26,568 nucleotides of DNA, from IMG/VR virus record IMGVR_UViG_3300050821_003829, positions 1-26,568 of that record; one strand, given 5' to 3'. The first letter of the stretch is position 1, and each line of letters begins with the position of its first letter. Positions 15,069 through 21,652 of the stretch are shown in pieces. Source of the stretch: a virus. A program made the translations under genes and the position numbers. A model generated the notes under the pieces. It searched no databases and was not told the DNA's origin. It worked only from the letters and a program-made list of their open reading frames with translations.

Positions 15069-17294
15069 ATGGATTCACAAAAAAATGTGAGTATGCCGAT
15101 CACCCGATTGAGCTACTCTGACCTCACGCAGTTACTGCGAAACCCGATCATCTTTAAATTAAAAAAGATCCTCGGCATTTACGATACTAAGACCGGTATC
15201 AGTGGCATGATAGGACGTGCCGGTCACGAAGCACTTAAATTTTATTACGGAGGGAATAAGGATCTCCCCTGTCCTGCTGACCCAGTCGAAGCGCGCACCG
15301 CTGCGATTGAGCTCGGTATGGACTACCTCGAAAACACGCCTGATAGCAAAATCAAGTTCGGCAAGACTGGCTCACGCGAATCTATGCTGAAAGGATTCAA
15401 CCAGGCAATGCAATTTTATTTCCAAGAGGAGCCGGTGTACGACAACGTGGTCATTGCGGAAGAAAAACTTGAATCAGAAATCAAGACTGACGATGGTGAC
15501 GTTTTACCACTTCCTTGCGTGGCAATACCGGACATAGTTGATAAACACCCTGATGAAAGTCATGATGTATTCGATGTGAAATTTGTCAAAAGTTTTACTG
15601 CTTATGAAGATGATGAGGGTGAGCCGAACGAAGACTGGGTGAAATTTATCCAGGCACAATTCATCAACCATGTCTTGATCGGAGCTCGTGGCATCCACGC
15701 CAAGCGTTGTATCTTTCGAGAGGTAAAGATCACTGCGAATAAGGACGGTGGTGCTCAAATCAGAGACTATGTCGTCGATCTAAACCATATTCCCTATAAG
15801 ATATTTTTCTACAATCTTTTCAAGGATGTCGTTGCATTTATTTCTAACCCTAACGCAATCTATTTGCCGAACCTATCTGATCCATTCGACGGTCAGCAAG
15901 CCGGGCTCATTTATGCCCAGGGTCTTATCAGTGCCGACATGAGCGATGTCGAAGTGATGCACAAGGTCAAAGACGTGGCATTCACTTCTAAGAAATTCCT
16001 CGCAAGCTCCGCTGACCGAGTGGAGAACCAGTACTTACCGGCTGAGGAGAAGATCAAGATCATGCTCCAAAACTTTGGCATTCCTGTGAAAGTCGAGGAA
16101 ACGAAAGTGGGCGCAAGCGTCACGCAGTACCGTTTCAAAGTGAGTGCCGGAGTGCCGATGACACGCTTTGCAAAATTCAAGCCTGACATTGCGCGAGCAA
16201 TCGAAGCGAAAGGCGAAATCAGAATACTCGCACCGATTCCTGGCACATCATTACTCGGCATCGAAGTTGCAAACGAGGTGCGCGAATCAATCAAGCTATC
16301 AAAGAAATACTTCATTGATGGCACGATGAATATCCCTGTAGGCGTAGACGTGCATGGTAATGCCATGAACCTATTGCTCAACAAGATGCCTCACCTGCTG
16401 ATTGCCGGTGCAACTGGCTCAGGCAAGAGCGTGCTGATCCATTCAATCCTCACTGCGCTCACCAAGCAAATGAAGCCGGACGAATTGGATCTCACACTGA
16501 TTGATCCTAAGCGCGTCGAGCTCACTGCCTTTGCAAAGGTGAAGCACCTGCATGGCAAGAAGATTGTCTTTGAGCATGAGGACGCTATCAAAAACCTATT
16601 GGACTTGGTAGATGAAATGGACGAGCGATATAAAATGCTCGAAAAAACAAAGTGTCGTGATATCGAAGAATACAACCAGCAAGTGCTGCGTGATTATTTC
16701 GGACAGCCAGGAGCTATCCACCACATCATGCCTTTCAAAGTGGTAGTCATCGATGAGATGGCAGACTTCATGCTGAAAGGTCGTCTTGAAGAAAAGAAGA
16801 AAGGCATTGCCTATCCTGCCAAAAGCAAGCGATGGCTCATGAAAGAGCTTGAGACTCGTGCAGGCAAGCATGGTCAGCTGTTCGTAAAAGCGGAGCAGGG
16901 TGAGCGTGCCAACGATGACGGTATGATAAAGATCAGCATCGACGGTCTGCGCTTGCTCGATAAGGATGCGCTCATTGATGTCTTGGAACGCCATGACGCA
17001 ATGAATATCCTCAATCGATCAGATGCCAACACTGAGCATTTGATTGTCAGACTGGCTCAGCTCGGACGCGCTGCAGGCATCCACCTGATTGTGGCTACAC
17101 AGTCCCCTAGAGCTGATATCGTCACTGGATTGATCAAGGCTAACTTCCCTACCAAGATCGCGCTCACAACGTCCTCAGTGACCGAGAGCATGATTATTCT
17201 CGGTGAGGCTGGTGCTGAGAAGCTATCCGGTAAAGGGGACATGATTCTCATGTACCCAGGTGGCAAGGAGCGATTACAAGGGTTTATGATTTAA
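15069..17294 (+). CDS. PD-(D/E)XK nuclease fused to FtsK/SpoIIIE-type DNA translocase
   Basis: The 741-residue protein has two enzymes in one chain. Residues about 8-270 look like a RecB/Cas4-type PD-(D/E)XK nuclease: SYSDL at the start, H53 in GRAGHEALKF, D155 in PDIVD, D169-V-K171 in FDVKF, and a QAQFINHVL block like the Q-motif helix. Residues about 325-420 match the FtsK alpha/beta motor entry (LQNFGIPVKV, AAK-type EAKGEIRILAPIPG, GIEVANE). Residues about 425-741 are the RecA-like motor: Walker A GATGSGKS at 447-454, Walker B VVVIDE with D562 and E563, and the ATQSPR and GDMILMYPGG blocks. There is no membrane domain and no gamma domain. It is probably a DNA pump with end-processing activity that may feed RecT. 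Confidence 0.85.
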   Translation: MDSQKNVSMPITRLSYSDLTQLLRNPIIFKLKKILGIYDTKTGISGMIGRAGHEALKFYYGGNKDLPCPADPVEARTAAIELGMDYLENTPDSKIKFGKTGSRESMLKGFNQAMQFYFQEEPVYDNVVIAEEKLESEIKTDDGDVLPLPCVAIPDIVDKHPDESHDVFDVKFVKSFTAYEDDEGEPNEDWVKFIQAQFINHVLIGARGIHAKRCIFREVKITANKDGGAQIRDYVVDLNHIPYKIFFYNLFKDVVAFISNPNAIYLPNLSDPFDGQQAGLIYAQGLISADMSDVEVMHKVKDVAFTSKKFLASSADRVENQYLPAEEKIKIMLQNFGIPVKVEETKVGASVTQYRFKVSAGVPMTRFAKFKPDIARAIEAKGEIRILAPIPGTSLLGIEVANEVRESIKLSKKYFIDGTMNIPVGVDVHGNAMNLLLNKMPHLLIAGATGSGKSVLIHSILTALTKQMKPDELDLTLIDPKRVELTAFAKVKHLHGKKIVFEHEDAIKNLLDLVDEMDERYKMLEKTKCRDIEEYNQQVLRDYFGQPGAIHHIMPFKVVVIDEMADFMLKGRLEEKKKGIAYPAKSKRWLMKELETRAGKHGQLFVKAEQGERANDDGMIKISIDGLRLLDKDALIDVLERHDAMNILNRSDANTEHLIVRLAQLGRAAGIHLIVATQSPRADIVTGLIKANFPTKIALTTSSVTESMIILGEAGAEKLSGKGDMILMYPGGKERLQGFMI

Positions 17295-17298
17295 TTCT

Positions 17299-17499
17299 AT
17301 GATGGAAGACAAAAAATACTCAGGTTTAGTGATTATGAGATCCCTCACGCGCAAGCTCAATGAGGGAGAGTCGAGATTATTCGATAGACGGTGTCCCCGG
17401 TGCAACTTCGAGGGCTTGATATTCCTGTGGAGTGTCAAGGATCGGAAGTATGTCGGAAACGGTCGCTGTGCCAACCCGGAGTGCAAGCATGGAAACTAA
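17299..17499 (+). CDS. Zinc-ribbon protein, 66 residues
   Basis: Two Cys pairs, CPRC (residues 32-35) and CANPEC (57-62), frame a beta-rich centre, the layout of a small zinc ribbon. The start could be ATG 17299 or 17302. It follows the translocase by 4 bases and overlaps the next gene by 11 bases. No function beyond nucleic-acid or protein binding can be suggested. Confidence 0.6.
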   Translation: MMEDKKYSGLVIMRSLTRKLNEGESRLFDRRCPRCNFEGLIFLWSVKDRKYVGNGRCANPECKHGN

Positions 17500-17701
17500 G
17501 CAAAAGAAAATGATCCCGATCAGCAAAGAGCAGGCTGATCAGATTCTCCATGAGAACCTGCACCAAAAGCTCAGGAGCACGCGCGTCATCGCTTGCTACC
17601 GCGGTCAGTGGTTCGATATCCGGGGGCTCTCAAAAACTGACATTATTACCAACGTAAAAAAGGTCTTCGGCTACCTAGTAAATCCCGATGCAATGATGTG
17701 A
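17489..17701 (+). CDS. Hypothetical protein, 70 residues
   Basis: The start ATG 17489 (ATGGAAACT) overlaps the zinc-ribbon gene by 11 bases; an earlier in-frame ATG at 17432 would overlap it more. The protein is basic and soluble (ISKEQADQILHENLHQKLRS, then CYRGQWFDIRGLSKTD). No family was recognised. Confidence 0.5.
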   Translation: METKQKKMIPISKEQADQILHENLHQKLRSTRVIACYRGQWFDIRGLSKTDIITNVKKVFGYLVNPDAMM

Positions 17702-17709
17702 TTACTGTG

Positions 17710-17940
17710 ATGAATCAAAAAAGAAAACTTGGTCGAGTATTAAATACTCAAACGATGATGTGGGAATATGAAAATGGTAGTTATGGCATTCCTAACGAAG
17801 TGATGTTGGAAATAGAATCGCATGTGCTTAGTGGAGAGAAAGGAGGATTTATTATAGGAATGGGCATCAAGTGGAGTTATTTAGAAAAATATAATAATTT
17901 AATAACAACAAAAAATGCCAATAAAAATAATCCACAATAA
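17710..17940 (+). CDS. Hypothetical protein, 76 residues
   Basis: The frame can begin at GTG 17698, overlapping the preceding stop, or at ATG 17710; I prefer the ATG. The product is basic at the start and contains GEKGGFIIGMGIKWSYLEKY. Its last 26 bases overlap the zinc-finger gene at 17915. No family was recognised, and the AT-rich 3' end makes the C-terminus look less constrained. Confidence 0.4.
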   Translation: MNQKRKLGRVLNTQTMMWEYENGSYGIPNEVMLEIESHVLSGEKGGFIIGMGIKWSYLEKYNNLITTKNANKNNPQ

Positions 17941-18097
17941 GATGTGTTACTGTCATACTTGCAAAAGGTATATCCACTCTCTTGGAATAATGAACCATCG
18001 AAAAGCACACCGGGTAAGGCATCAGGACTGCAAAATAACGTTCTCGCATGGAGATACATACTTTTATGAGTTTAGTAAAAAAGAGGAAAATAAATGA
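17915..18097 (+). CDS. C2H2-like zinc-finger protein, 60 residues
   Basis: The N-terminal half has C11, C13 and C16 within CYCHTCKRYIHSLG, followed by NHRKAHR, giving a Cys2-His2 spacing close to a classical finger. The C-terminus is aromatic and charged. It is coupled by ATGA to the Dam-like methyltransferase downstream. A role in targeting or regulating that enzyme is possible from position only. Confidence 0.55.
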   Translation: MPIKIIHNKMCYCHTCKRYIHSLGIMNHRKAHRVRHQDCKITFSHGDTYFYEFSKKEENK

Positions 18098-18510
18098 ACG
18101 ACGTACATTTCAGTAGCAAGACAAACGAGTGGTATACCCCTCAAGCATTCTTCGATAAGTTAAATAAAGAATTTAATTTTGAAATAGATGTTGCTGCCAC
18201 CACTGAGAATGCGAAGTGTAAAAAATTCTATACCGAAGCTGATAATGGGTTGATGCAATCTTGGGACAATATGCGAGTATGGTGCAATCCGCCATACGGT
18301 AGAGGGTTGAAAGAATGGGTCAAAAAAGCAAGCCTAAGTATCGTCGGGGGGGGGGTAATAGTCTTATTGATCCCTGCACGAACTGATACAAGCTACTTCC
18401 ATGATTATATTTATGGAAAAGCTGAAATAAGATTTATCAGAGGTCGTTTAAAGTTTGGTGATAGTAAGAATAGTGCACCGTTCCCATCAATGATAGTGAT
18501 ATTTAGATAG
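18094..18510 (+). CDS. dam: Dam-like phage N6-adenine methyltransferase, in frame (10-G tract)
   Basis: This 138-residue protein belongs to the short phage N6-adenine methyltransferase family, which methylates adenine in DNA, commonly to evade restriction. Visible blocks are the N-terminal EWYTPQAFFDKLNKEFNFEIDVAA type opening, the catalytic NPPY (WCNPPYGRGL) and the LLIPARTDTSYFHDYI region. Length is typical. A run of 10 G at 18346-18355 encodes Gly85-Gly87 in IVGGGVIVLL. With 10 G the frame is intact. Any change not a multiple of 3 would truncate the protein near residue 100 or in a wrong frame. It is coupled by ATGA to the zinc-finger gene upstream. Confidence 0.88.
   Translation: MNDVHFSSKTNEWYTPQAFFDKLNKEFNFEIDVAATTENAKCKKFYTEADNGLMQSWDNMRVWCNPPYGRGLKEWVKKASLSIVGGGVIVLLIPARTDTSYFHDYIYGKAEIRFIRGRLKFGDSKNSAPFPSMIVIFR
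18346..18355 (+). repeat. Poly-G tract (10 G) in the Dam-like gene
   Basis: GTC-G10-TA encodes V-GGG-V in the loop before the LLIPARTDT strand. A homopolymer this long is a known class of slippage site. The matching GTC-G11-TA tract in the MT-A70 gene at 23528 is one base longer. No other G or C run of 8 or more occurs in the window. Confidence 0.85.
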
Positions 18511-18516
18511 TCACCG

Positions 18517-18591
18517 GAGCCACGATGCTGCCAATGGAGAGTGCGTCTCTCGAGGTTCCATTACCTTGTAACGTTGGCAGCATCGTGGCTC
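18517..18591. repeat. Perfect 18-bp inverted repeat after the Dam-like gene
   Basis: GAGCCACGATGCTGCCAA (18517-18534) and TTGGCAGCATCGTGGCTC (18574-18591) are exact reverse complements around a 39-base loop, which itself holds smaller pairings (ATGGA/TCCAT). There is no T run after it, so it is not a normal intrinsic terminator. It could protect mRNA ends, be an RNase III substrate, or be a remnant of a small mobile element. Confidence 0.75.
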
Positions 18592-18600
18592 TGTGGTATC

Positions 18601-18640
18601 ATGAGTATGCGATTGTTTCCGCAATCGTTCGCTCATTTTT
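18601..18640 (+). terminator. Intrinsic terminator
   Basis: ATGAG…GCGATTG and CAATCGT…CTCAT form an interrupted stem with a 6-base loop, directly followed by TTTT. It would end transcripts coming from the methyltransferase operon. Confidence 0.65.
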
Positions 18641-18645
18641 GCTCG

Positions 18646-18677
18646 AAATCCACTGTTATGATGACCAGTGGATTTTT
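18646..18677 (+). terminator. Second intrinsic terminator
   Basis: AAATCCACTG (18646-18655) and CAGTGGATTT (18666-18675) form a perfect 10-bp stem with a 10-base loop, followed by TT. Together with the preceding hairpin it insulates the tmRNA from upstream transcription. Confidence 0.75.
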
Positions 18678-18689
18678 AGCGTATGGGTG

Positions 18690-18695
18690 TATAAT
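18690..18695 (+). promoter_or_regulatory. -10 box of the tmRNA promoter
   Basis: A perfect TATAAT lies 8 bases before the first base of the tmRNA acceptor stem, so transcription would start almost exactly at the mature 5' end. No good -35 hexamer was found at the usual distance; the upstream sequence is part of the terminator stem. Confidence 0.55.
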
Positions 18696-18703
18696 CTAAG
18701 CAA

Positions 18704-19065
18704 GGGATAGATTTAGTTTCGATCCGTTGAACTTTTACAGTATGCGTTGCAGACCACGCCAGTATGTCTTTAAAGCTGGCATCAAACAAATGCAAAAAAT
18801 GCAGTTGTATCGCCGTTCTACACAGTTGCTGATTTTAATCACGCGCTGGTTTAACGACTGTCCGATAGTGAGATACTGCTAGTATCTATCGGGTATGGTT
18901 ACAGCAGTTGGTGGAGGTGTACCCACCCTACCTTTACTGTCAAAGTGAGAGGAGGGAAGCAGTCTGAAAAACCTGCAAAGGCTGCCTGGAGGTTCACTCA
19001 GGATACGCAACGTAGACGTGCTATGAAAGCCATCGGAGACAGGAGTGCAAATCTCCTCTATTCCA
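18704..19065 (+). ncRNA. ssrA: Transfer-messenger RNA (tmRNA)
   Basis: The 362-base RNA rescues stalled ribosomes and adds a degradation tag. The acceptor stem is GGGATAG (18704-18710) with CTATTCC (19058-19064), including the G3-U70 pair that AlaRS recognises, and A73 at 19065; CCA is not encoded. The 5' end GGGATAGATTTAGTTTCGA fits the tmRNA consensus. The T arm is AGGAG-TGCAAAT-CTCCT (19041-19057). The long stem P2 pairs CTTTTACAG (18732-18740) with CTATGAAAG (19021-19029) and GCGTTGC with GCAACGT. An H-type pseudoknot uses AGAC/GTCT and GCCAG/CTGGC (18751-18780), and another uses AACCT/AGGTT and CCTG/CAGG (18970-19002). The tag frame begins at GCA 18792 and encodes AKNAVVSPFYTVADFNHALV, then TAA 18852-18854. 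A resume codon at GCA 18801 is also possible. Confidence 0.9.
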
Positions 19066-19129
19066 CAAGTAAGAAATGATATACAATTAAAGAAAATTCT
19101 TTAAAAAAATAATTGTAAAATCATGTATC

Positions 19130-19498
19130 ATGTCAATCACTATATGTCGTGTCGGATTTTGCAAGGCATGTTTCGACGCAAAACGCCCCTACCGAGGAGC
19201 AGAGTTTGTTGTGTACGGTTCTTTCCGAAAATCATACGACACCCGAAAGGCTATGAGACCAGGAACGATCGGCTATACACCCCACATCTTCGTGAAGCAT
19301 GACCACTCAAAAGGCGATATCTGCACCATATCAAAAGTATGTTGCATGTGTGGCTGTGGCTGCTCGTACCGTTTGTCCGCTGATAACAAAGTGATGCTCC
19401 TGCGTCCTGTCGTTGATAAGTGGGAAATTATTTTTATGCCAATGAGCGATTGGAATGCCCTTGTTGATTTGAAACGTGATAGACAGTATCACCTTTAA
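19130..19498 (+). CDS. Cys-rich hypothetical protein, 122 residues
   Basis: The protein has CRVGFCKAC at the N-terminus and CCMCGCGC near residues 71-78, so it is likely to bind one or two metal ions. The remainder is polar with a C-terminal helix. A weak -10-like TAAAAT lies 8 bases before the ATG, which would fit a leaderless message. No family was recognised. Confidence 0.55.
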   Translation: MSITICRVGFCKACFDAKRPYRGAEFVVYGSFRKSYDTRKAMRPGTIGYTPHIFVKHDHSKGDICTISKVCCMCGCGCSYRLSADNKVMLLRPVVDKWEIIFMPMSDWNALVDLKRDRQYHL

Positions 19499-19508
19499 AC
19501 CCTTTTTT

Positions 19509-19649
19509 ATGAAAACTATTGTCATTCTCGGAGTAATAGTGCTCGCCACTTTTACCATCTTTGTTTGGTTCGTCAGACTTACCAAGCAGCCAAAACAAAA
19601 CCTTAAAGTCGTGCATCGCAAAGAAGATCACGATCCACTGTTCGTGTAG
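19509..19649 (+). CDS. 46-residue membrane peptide
   Basis: ATG 19509 starts a peptide with one N-terminal membrane segment (about residues 3-22) and a basic then acidic tail. It ends at TAG 19647-19649, 6 bases before a terminator. The tidy fit between a gene and a terminator supports it. Confidence 0.5.
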   Translation: MKTIVILGVIVLATFTIFVWFVRLTKQPKQNLKVVHRKEDHDPLFV

Positions 19650-19655
19650 AACATT

Positions 19656-19687
19656 AACCCTCTCTTGCAACGCATCGGAGGGTTTTA
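19656..19687 (+). terminator. Intrinsic terminator
   Basis: AACCCTC (19656-19662) and GAGGGTT (19678-19684) form a 7-bp stem with a 15-base loop followed by TT. It overlaps the -35 of the next promoter. Confidence 0.75.
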
Positions 19688-19694
19688 GTATACT
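19665..19694 (+). promoter_or_regulatory. Promoter with leaderless geometry
   Basis: TTGCAA (19665-19670), an 18-base spacer and TATACT (19689-19694) lie just before ATG 19704. The same TTGCAA-N18 layout is used at 20407. A start 7-10 bases after the -10 would leave almost no 5' leader. Confidence 0.55.
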
Positions 19695-19703
19695 TCCCGG
19701 TAT

Positions 19704-20039
19704 ATGGCAGAAAACGCAAATGACAAGCATGAGGATTCCCTCACCGCGCTGGATCGTGCAGCACTGTTTATCACCAAGATAGTGGGCACCATGTGGTGCG
19801 CGATAGCATTTACCATTCTCGCGCTTATAAGCCTCCCAGAAGCGATTCATGGCGGTGTGGCTACAATGGTCGCGTGGACTGCTCAGACGTTCATACAGCT
19901 CGTCCTGCTCTCAATCATCATGGTTGGGCAGAACCTCGACAGTCGCCATTCAGAGAAACGCGCGGACGCAATGTATGATTTGACTGTAAAAACGGAAGAA
20001 TTGCTGGAAAAGGTAGATCAGATTTTAGAAAGCAAATAA
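19704..20039 (+). CDS. DUF1003-like two-pass membrane protein
   Basis: The 111-residue protein has two membrane helices (about residues 28-47 and 56-76), followed by IIMVGQNLDSRHSEKRADAMYDLTVKTEELLEKVDQIL. That end resembles the SQNRQ…R and coiled-coil end of DUF1003 membrane proteins. The function of that family is not known. In a phage it may act in superinfection exclusion. It lies between a terminator and a short gene-free gap. Confidence 0.6.
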   Translation: MAENANDKHEDSLTALDRAALFITKIVGTMWCAIAFTILALISLPEAIHGGVATMVAWTAQTFIQLVLLSIIMVGQNLDSRHSEKRADAMYDLTVKTEELLEKVDQILESK

Positions 20040-20104
20040 AGGGTTTTTCATATAAAACAAGGATTACTTACCCCGAAAATGTAAGATTTTGTCAACTCAT
20101 GTGT

Positions 20105-20110
20105 CATAAT
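20105..20110 (+). promoter_or_regulatory. Extended -10 box, leaderless geometry
   Basis: TGT-CATAAT reads as an extended -10 and ends 6 bases before ATG 20117. An upstream TTGTCA at 20089 is too close to act as a usual -35. Confidence 0.4.
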
Positions 20111-20116
20111 ATGTAT

Positions 20117-20317
20117 ATGACCAAGAGAATGAATTGGAATATGTTGCATTACAGCCGATGCCCTAAGTGCAGAGGCAAGCTAATCCCTGCGAACGCCGAG
20201 GGAGTGGTTTTGGAATGTCGCAATGCGTATGACGAGAATATCCGTTGTGATTTCGCTATTCGAACCAGCAAACTTGAAAGTATCCGATCGAGCCTGATCT
20301 CGAAAGTGTACGCCTAA
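20117..20317 (+). CDS. Zinc-ribbon protein, 66 residues
   Basis: RCPKCRGKLI and ECRN…RCDFAIRTSKLESI form a topoisomerase-like zinc ribbon with a closing helix, like the repeats in the 24363 gene. I chose ATG 20117 because it follows the extended -10 box at leaderless distance; ATG 20099 adds six residues. It is followed by a terminator, so it is probably a single-gene transcript. Confidence 0.65.
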   Translation: MTKRMNWNMLHYSRCPKCRGKLIPANAEGVVLECRNAYDENIRCDFAIRTSKLESIRSSLISKVYA

Positions 20318-20322
20318 GAATT

Positions 20323-20361
20323 AAAGTGTAGTACGGAATAAATCTGTACTGCACTTTTTTT
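20323..20361 (+). terminator. Strong intrinsic terminator
   Basis: AAAGTGTAGTAC (20323-20334) pairs with GTACTGCACTTT (20346-20357), with one wobble, around an 11-base loop, followed by T residues to 20361. Confidence 0.9.
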
Positions 20362-20377
20362 CATACTCTCCACAGGG

Positions 20378-20436
20378 TTATCCCCAACTGACCTCGTTGC
20401 CATTCCTTGCAACTCGCGCGCCAGTGATAGTATAAT
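20378..20436 (+). promoter_or_regulatory. Promoter of the replication-type gene with inverted operator
   Basis: TTATCCCCA (20378-20386) is followed by TTGCAA (20407-20412), an 18-base spacer and TATAAT (20431-20436). CCTCGTTGCCATTCCTTGCAA is the reverse complement of a relative of the TTGACAACGAATGACAACGG operator, and it contains GTTGC…GCAAC arms. So this promoter carries the operator in the opposite orientation to those at 226, 8545 and 14831. Confidence 0.7.
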
Positions 20437-20483
20437 TACCGCAGTAAAGAACTATTATTATTTTTAGCAAGAGTCATCATCTC

Positions 20484-21095
20484 ATGGAAGAACATTTTGA
20501 AGTGCGAGATCAGCGGAACCAAGACTGGGTATGGACTACCAAGTCGCTTTTGTATCATGCTGATTGCGACGAGAAAATGTACAAGGTGTACTGTGGTCTC
20601 GCAGCGCACGCCAACAATCACACACAGGAATCATTCCCTGCTATCCATACGCTCGTAAAGGAACTGCACATGAGTCGAAGCACCATCATCCGCTCACTGG
20701 CAAAGCTCGAAGCGTTCGAATTTATCGGCGTAGAAAGAAAGACTGGCATTTCCAACGTCTATATCCTCCTTGCAATACCTGACAAATCTCCACCTCGGGG
20801 AAAGGGTCGATCAGGTGCAGGGAAGCCGGAAGAACCGTTTGTGTGGGAAGAATATCTCACCAATATGGCGACCGATAAGATGCGATCAAGAAAAATACTC
20901 GCATTTTACTTCCAAAGAAAAAAGATGAACTTTTCGAGCCACGAGCAAGTCAAGCTCGCCATCGATGAGCAGATCGTCTTTGCCTCAAAGGTTGCAGCAT
21001 TCGAAAAGCCGAAGATCGTATGGGCAATGGACAATCTCGATCGGAGCTTCCCTGCGTGGACATTAAAAACGGTACTCAGAGAGTTAACGCGATGA
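20484..21095 (+). CDS. Winged-helix replication initiator-type protein
   Basis: The N-terminal about 90 residues form a helix-turn-helix_36-type winged helix as in phage replication proteins (lambda O-like or DnaD-like): DEKMYKVYCGLAAHANN, SFPAIHTLVKELHMSRSTIIRSLAKLEAFEFIGVERK. A linker about 40 residues long with Gly/Arg (PPRGKGRSGAGKP) is followed by a helical C-terminal region that may bind a helicase or its loader. No helicase gene is in the window. The leader shares GAGTCATCATC with that of recT. A transcription regulator is an alternative. Confidence 0.65.
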   Translation: MEEHFEVRDQRNQDWVWTTKSLLYHADCDEKMYKVYCGLAAHANNHTQESFPAIHTLVKELHMSRSTIIRSLAKLEAFEFIGVERKTGISNVYILLAIPDKSPPRGKGRSGAGKPEEPFVWEEYLTNMATDKMRSRKILAFYFQRKKMNFSSHEQVKLAIDEQIVFASKVAAFEKPKIVWAMDNLDRSFPAWTLKTVLRELTR

Positions 21096-21331
21096 CGCAA
21101 AAATTTAGGCTGCAGGGCGTGCGAATACGCCATGAGACAAAGCGGACTGGCGCAAAAGTCGATATCATCGAAACAAAGATGGTGGAGAACATCGCACTCT
21201 GCAAGGAATGTAAGCGGAATCCACGAGCCCAAGCATCGAGCCGGTGCAAAGCATGTTCGACAGGGTACAGCGCGAAGCTGCGAACCCTGGGGATATTGCG
21301 ACGAACCGCGCAAAAGCAAGCGCAAAAGTGA
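21092..21331 (+). CDS. Zinc-ribbon protein, 79 residues
   Basis: The basic protein has LCKEC and RCKAC 12 residues apart, a small zinc ribbon, within a Lys/Arg-rich chain. ATG 21092 overlaps the preceding stop by 4 bases, so the two are translationally coupled. This may aid the replication protein, by position only. Confidence 0.55.
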   Translation: MTQKFRLQGVRIRHETKRTGAKVDIIETKMVENIALCKECKRNPRAQASSRCKACSTGYSAKLRTLGILRRTAQKQAQK

Positions 21332-21337
21332 TATACT
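21332..21337 (+). promoter_or_regulatory. Extended -10 box, leaderless geometry
   Basis: TGA-TATACT (the -10 proper at 21332-21337) ends 7 bases before ATG 21345. It is the same TGATATACT used upstream of the terminase genes at 25169. Confidence 0.5.
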
Positions 21338-21344
21338 TAATGCA

Positions 21345-21629
21345 ATGGGATATCAAATTGGACAACCACTTACTCTTATCGCCGGATCATTCGTGATCGG
21401 CACAAGTTATAGGATTCAAACCCTCGGCACCACTGATTTTACGCTCGTTGGCGCATCATCAAATACCGTCGGCATTGACTTCACAGCAACCGGAGTGGGC
21501 GCAGGCAGCGGTACAGTACGACCGACCAAGTCATACGCCCATGTACAAAGCGATCCTACCAACCTCGATACGTTCGAGCCGGGGGATAGTAACAACACGT
21601 CGCTCATTCAAGACGATGTAAAGGATTAA
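21345..21629 (+). CDS. Repeat-motif virion-type protein, 94 residues
   Basis: Residues about 12-60 carry a motif seen in phage structural proteins (FVIGTSYRIQTLGTTDFTLVGAS, then GIDFTATGVGAGSGTV). I chose ATG 21345 because it begins this motif-bearing segment and lies 7 bases after the -10 box. An earlier in-frame start would run over the zinc-ribbon gene. The end is acidic (EPGDSNNTSLIQDDVKD). It could be a decoration protein or a fibre-associated protein. Confidence 0.5.
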   Translation: MGYQIGQPLTLIAGSFVIGTSYRIQTLGTTDFTLVGASSNTVGIDFTATGVGAGSGTVRPTKSYAHVQSDPTNLDTFEPGDSNNTSLIQDDVKD

Positions 21630-21652
21630 CAAAATAATTTAAATTTAACTAT

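Noticed and set aside
18525-18710. 61-codon open frame between the Dam-like gene and the tmRNA
   Set aside because: It spans one perfect inverted repeat and two terminators and ends inside the tmRNA acceptor stem, so structure, not protein, explains the sequence.
18841-18975. Group I intron core (GACTG pairing with CAGTC)
   Set aside because: The region was first read as an intron core, but acceptor, T-arm and pseudoknots show it is part of the tmRNA, and there is no interrupted gene.
19081-19105. Terminator for the tmRNA at TTAAAGAA-AA-TTCTTTAA
   Set aside because: The stem is AU-only with a 2-base loop and is followed by A residues, which would suit the minus strand and not the tmRNA transcript.
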